Below, piece after piece: positions 61,161 through 64,000 of a DNA stretch of 64,000 nt (position 1 is the stretch's first letter; every line of letters begins with the position of its first letter). Made by a program: the position numbers and the translations under genes. The notes below the pieces were generated by a model that did no database searches, was not told where the DNA came from, and saw only the letters and a list, made by a program, of their open reading frames with translations. The DNA is from Inquilinus sp. Marseille-Q2685 (lineage in GTDB: Bacteria; Pseudomonadota; Alphaproteobacteria; DSM-16000; Inquilinaceae): the NCBI RefSeq assembly GCF_916619195.1, contig NZ_CAKAKL010000004.1:124001-188000 (forward strand). The letters are read 5' to 3'.

Positions 61161-63275
61161 CTAGCCCAGCCTGGCCACCAGGACGTCGCGCGGCGGCACC
61201 ACCACCTCGGCCTCCTGGATCCGGGCACCCTCCCCCGCCCAATGCGCCTGGCCGATCCTCAGCGTCCCGTGCCGCGCGGCGACGGCCACGGTCGAGCGCT
61301 GGGCCTCGCGCGTCGGGTTCACCACCCAGAGCACCTTGCCGCCTTCGCCATCATGGAGCCTGGCCTGCAATGCGCTGTTCGAGAGGCGCACATGCTGCTC
61401 CCGGCCGGTCCAGGCGAAGACCCCGGCGAAATAGCTCCGGTTCGCCTCGCCCGAGGTCTTGAAATAGCCGACTCCCGGATGGGTGCCGACCAGCAGCGTC
61501 CGCCCGCGGCCGTAGGTATTCTCGACCACCGCGAGCCGCCCGTCGGCGAACCGGCCGCGCTCGGTCCCGCCCGCCGGCGTATAGCTCTGCAGGAAGCCGC
61601 CGCCCGTCACGGTGTGGCCGTCATAGGCGAAGCGGATGCGGTCGCCGATGTCGGGCATGAACTCGACCTCGTCCTCGCGCACCCCGAAGACGCGGTCCAA
61701 CCCGTGGTTCGGCTGCACGACGCCGACCGTGCCGCGGTCGCCGAAATAGCCGATGCAGGCCTCGCTGATCAGCGTGCCGCCCGCCTCCACCCAGCGGGCC
61801 AGCCTCTCCGCATGCGCCGCCGTCAGCATGATCGGGTACGGTGCGTAGATCGTGTCATGGGAATCGATGTCGTCGACATGCAGCCAGTCGGCCTGGATGC
61901 CGTTGTCGAAGAAGCCGCGATAGGCGCCCCACATCGCCTCGGCATAGGTCTCCGGACAGTGGCGGTGGTTGAGCAGCAGGTCCCAGGCCTGGGCTTCCGG
62001 GACGACCAGCAGGCCGATATCGCCCTTCACCGGCCGCGCCGCGAACACATCCTTCTGCTCCGGCGCGTTCGCCCATTTGGCGATGGCGCTCGCCATGTCC
62101 GAGCGCGGCGTGCGCGAGCCGTCCATGGCGTAGGAGCCGAAGGCGCCGAACAGCGGGCCGTCGAGCAGCGGCCGCCAGCGCAGGTTGAGAACGCCGGTCG
62201 CCCCAGCGGCGAAGGAGGTCATGGTCCAGACGCGGATGTCCTCCGGCTCGGCGACGCGGCCATCCTCCTTGTCGCGGCCCAGCACCTGCGGCTGCAGCCA
62301 GAGCGGGCCGCCCTGCCGCTCCGCATGCCAGAAGGGCTTGCCGCGGGCGGCGGCGCGGGTCATGTCGGCGCCGTAGAAGTTGCGCCAGGGCTGGTTGCCC
62401 TTGCGCGCCGGGACCCAGGTCATGCCGTAGATCTCGACCTTGGACGCCGCCAGCCAGTCGTCGCAGCCATTGGCGGCCATGTTCGGGATGGCGCCGGCGA
62501 TGCCGTGCGCGGCGATCAGGCAGTCCCGGTCCACTGCGCGGATGGTGTCGATGCGCCATTGCATCTGGCCGTAGAAATTGTCCCGCCGGAATTCGATCCA
62601 GTCGAGGCCCTCCGGATAGGCGGCGATCTCGGCCGGCGGCTCGATGTCCTCCCATTCGGCGTAGGAGTAGCGGTGCCAGGCCTGGGCCAGCGTCTCGAGG
62701 TCGCCGTATTTCCGCTTCAGCCAGTCGCGGAAGGCGGCCTTGGCGTGGCTCGAATAATCGACATCGGCGGCGTAGTTGACCTCGTTCCAGACGTCGTAGC
62801 CGAGCAGCGCCGGATGCCCCTTGTAGCGGGTGGCGAGCGCGGTCAGGAAGGCGCCGGCCGCCTCCTTCACCTCGGGGCAGTTCATGGTCAGCGCCCCTGC
62901 CCCGCCGCCATTGTTGGCGAAACCGCCGACGGCGGCGCTGACGCCCATATTCGAGGTCAGCGGCCGTCCATCCATGCGAACCTGCCGGGCATGGGAGAAT
63001 TTGCGATAGGCCCAGTCGGGCACCGTGTGGGTCAGTTCGGCGATGATGGTCTTGAGGCCGTTCTCGGCCGCCAGGTCCATCTGCCGGTCATAGTCGTCCC
63101 AATCATAGACGCCAGGCCGGCGCTCGATGACGCTCCACATGAACCAGTGGCGGAAGATGTTGAGCCCGTCCTCCGCTGCCGTCCGGTAGTCCCGCGCCCA
63201 ATCCTCGCGCGGCGGGTTGGACTTGCGGAAATAGACCGCTCCGAACGGGATCTGCGGGACCTTGTCCGTGGCCAT
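61161..63275 (-). CDS. Beta-galactosidase, GH42-like
   Basis: A 704-residue glycoside hydrolase. The N-terminal TIM barrel begins PQIPFGAVYFRKSNPP and has the acid/base Glu165 in GYDVWNEVNYAAD. The nucleophile Glu lies in KPFWHAERQGGP. The middle trimerisation-like domain (IGLLVVPEAQAWDLLL, AGGTLISEACIGYFGD) and a short C-terminal sheet follow as in GH42 enzymes. No signal peptide, so it should act on imported oligosaccharides in the cytoplasm. Its stop codon lies inside the target duplication of the IS481 element, which left it intact. It follows the oligopeptide-type transporter gene by 88 bases. Confidence 0.9.
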   Translation of the reverse strand: MATDKVPQIPFGAVYFRKSNPPREDWARDYRTAAEDGLNIFRHWFMWSVIERRPGVYDWDDYDRQMDLAAENGLKTIIAELTHTVPDWAYRKFSHARQVRMDGRPLTSNMGVSAAVGGFANNGGGAGALTMNCPEVKEAAGAFLTALATRYKGHPALLGYDVWNEVNYAADVDYSSHAKAAFRDWLKRKYGDLETLAQAWHRYSYAEWEDIEPPAEIAAYPEGLDWIEFRRDNFYGQMQWRIDTIRAVDRDCLIAAHGIAGAIPNMAANGCDDWLAASKVEIYGMTWVPARKGNQPWRNFYGADMTRAAARGKPFWHAERQGGPLWLQPQVLGRDKEDGRVAEPEDIRVWTMTSFAAGATGVLNLRWRPLLDGPLFGAFGSYAMDGSRTPRSDMASAIAKWANAPEQKDVFAARPVKGDIGLLVVPEAQAWDLLLNHRHCPETYAEAMWGAYRGFFDNGIQADWLHVDDIDSHDTIYAPYPIMLTAAHAERLARWVEAGGTLISEACIGYFGDRGTVGVVQPNHGLDRVFGVREDEVEFMPDIGDRIRFAYDGHTVTGGGFLQSYTPAGGTERGRFADGRLAVVENTYGRGRTLLVGTHPGVGYFKTSGEANRSYFAGVFAWTGREQHVRLSNSALQARLHDGEGGKVLWVVNPTREAQRSTVAVAARHGTLRIGQAHWAGEGARIQEAEVVVPPRDVLVARLG

Positions 63276-63363
63276 GGGGCGCTCCTTTCGCGCAATGCTC
63301 GTCCTTCGGCGGGCGCGGCCTGCGCCCGCCGCGTCAACCGGCGGCGTGATGATCCCTCGGGCG

Positions 63364-64000
63364 CTAGCTCGTCCTGCGGGCCGAGGCCTCCTCGGGGGTG
63401 AAACGGGTTCGGTGCATCATCCGCTTGCGGCGGGGATCGGGGTTAGGCACGGCCGAGATCAGGCTGCGGGTATAGGGCTCGCGCGGCGCGGTGCAGATCT
63501 CCTCGGCCGGGCCCATCTCCACCAGCCGGCCGCGGTGCATCACCGCGACCCGATCGCAGAAATAGCGGACCACCGAAATGTCGTGCGAGATGAAGACGAA
63601 GCTCAGGCGCAGCCGCCGCTGCAGGTCCAGCAGCAGGTCGAGGATCTGCGAGCGGATCGAGACGTCGAGCGCCGCCGTCGCCTCGTCGGCGATGACGATG
63701 CGCGGGTCGAGCGCGAGGGCGCGGGCGATGCCGATGCGCTGCCTCTGCCCGCCGGAGAAGGCGTGCGGATAGCGCTCCATCGCGAGCGGGTCGAGCCCGA
63801 CCAGCTCCATCAGCTCGGCGACCCGCCTGGTCAGGGCCGCACCGCGCGCCGTCCCGCTCACATACAGCGGATCGCCGATGATCTGCTTCACCGTCATGCG
63901 CGGGTTCAGCGAGGCGAAGGGATCCTGGAATACCAGCCGGACATCGCGATGGAACGCCTTGAGTCCCGGCTTGCCGAGCGCCGTCACCTCCACCGGCCGC
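63364..64000 (-). CDS. Oligopeptide-type ABC transporter ATPase, C-terminal part
   Basis: The gene enters from beyond base 64000; about 212 codons are visible. After an RPVEVTALGKPGLKAFHRDV start come the Q-loop [15 protein letters not shown], signature [15 protein letters not shown], Walker B IVIADEATAALD and switch FVFISHDISVVRYFCDRV. Walker A is outside the window. The sequence lacks the Cys tail seen in the DppF copy at 57090. It probably ends an importer operon that leads into the beta-galactosidase gene, suggesting uptake of a galactoside. Confidence 0.88.
   Translation of the reverse strand, partial: RPVEVTALGKPGLKAFHRDVRLVFQDPFASLNPRMTVKQIIGDPLYVSGTARGAALTRRVAELMELVGLDPLAMERYPHAFSGGQRQRIGIARALALDPRIVIADEATAALDVSIRSQILDLLLDLQRRLRLSFVFISHDISVVRYFCDRVAVMHRGRLVEMGPAEEICTAPREPYTRSLISAVPNPDPRRKRMMHRTRFTPEEASARRTS

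Overview
The window is very GC-rich, densely coded DNA with strong G/C third-position bias. Its content suggests a metabolically versatile, probably soil- or plant-associated alphaproteobacterium: many carbohydrate ABC importers, an HWE-type histidine kinase, an EcfG-like ECF sigma factor, and perfect copies of the alphaproteobacterial general-stress promoter (GGAAC-N16/17-CGTT). I would guess Rhodospirillales, but the sequence alone does not fix the genus. No rRNA, tRNA, CRISPR array or prophage was seen.

Layout. 1-312 is the end of a UDP-glucuronate decarboxylase-like gene, followed by an AraC regulator. 1560-4844 is a molybdenum hydroxylase operon (2Fe-2S subunit, Tat-exported Mo subunit, diheme cytochrome c). 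4857-13946 is a ten-gene minus-strand operon: inositol-3-phosphate synthase, histidine phosphatase, two glycosyltransferases, nucleotidyltransferase, CmoB-like methyltransferase, glycosidase-like protein, PIG-L deacetylase, GNAT-fold acyltransferase and a second methyltransferase. It is preceded by a perfect stress promoter and an ECF sigma gene. Its enzyme set parallels mycothiol synthesis without the cysteine ligase, and it is the best candidate here for an undescribed pathway. 14857-23557 holds mixed enzymes, an avidin-family protein without a signal peptide, and a frame-broken CBS gene.

23571-27449 is a stress and signalling locus: DUF2934, a baeRF-like protein, a receiver-only regulator, an HWE kinase and a Crp/Fnr-receiver fusion. 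Three perfect stress promoters lie there. 28729-35742 is a sugar catabolism and CUT2 ABC operon with its own LacI regulator and a duplicated 17-bp upstream motif. 36083-48770 holds a D-threonine-aldolase-like enzyme, a GMC dehydrogenase with its small subunit, aldehyde dehydrogenase, amidohydrolase and a CUT1-type importer. In that importer the two permeases are fused into one protein, and the operon diverges from a ROK regulator across a palindromic site.

48823-58990 is a sugar-acid-like module: two Gfo/Idh oxidoreductases divergent from a FadR-type regulator, then a five-gene peptide-type ABC importer with two DapA-family lyases. 58991-61165 is a decay zone with remnants of a polysaccharide deacetylase, a cyclophilin-like protein and an IS256 transposase. 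An IS481-family element with a 6-bp target duplication has landed exactly at the stop codon of a beta-galactosidase gene. The window closes inside an oligopeptide-type ABC ATPase gene.

All coordinates come from reading the sequence. No database search was run, so family names rest on motifs and remembered family features.
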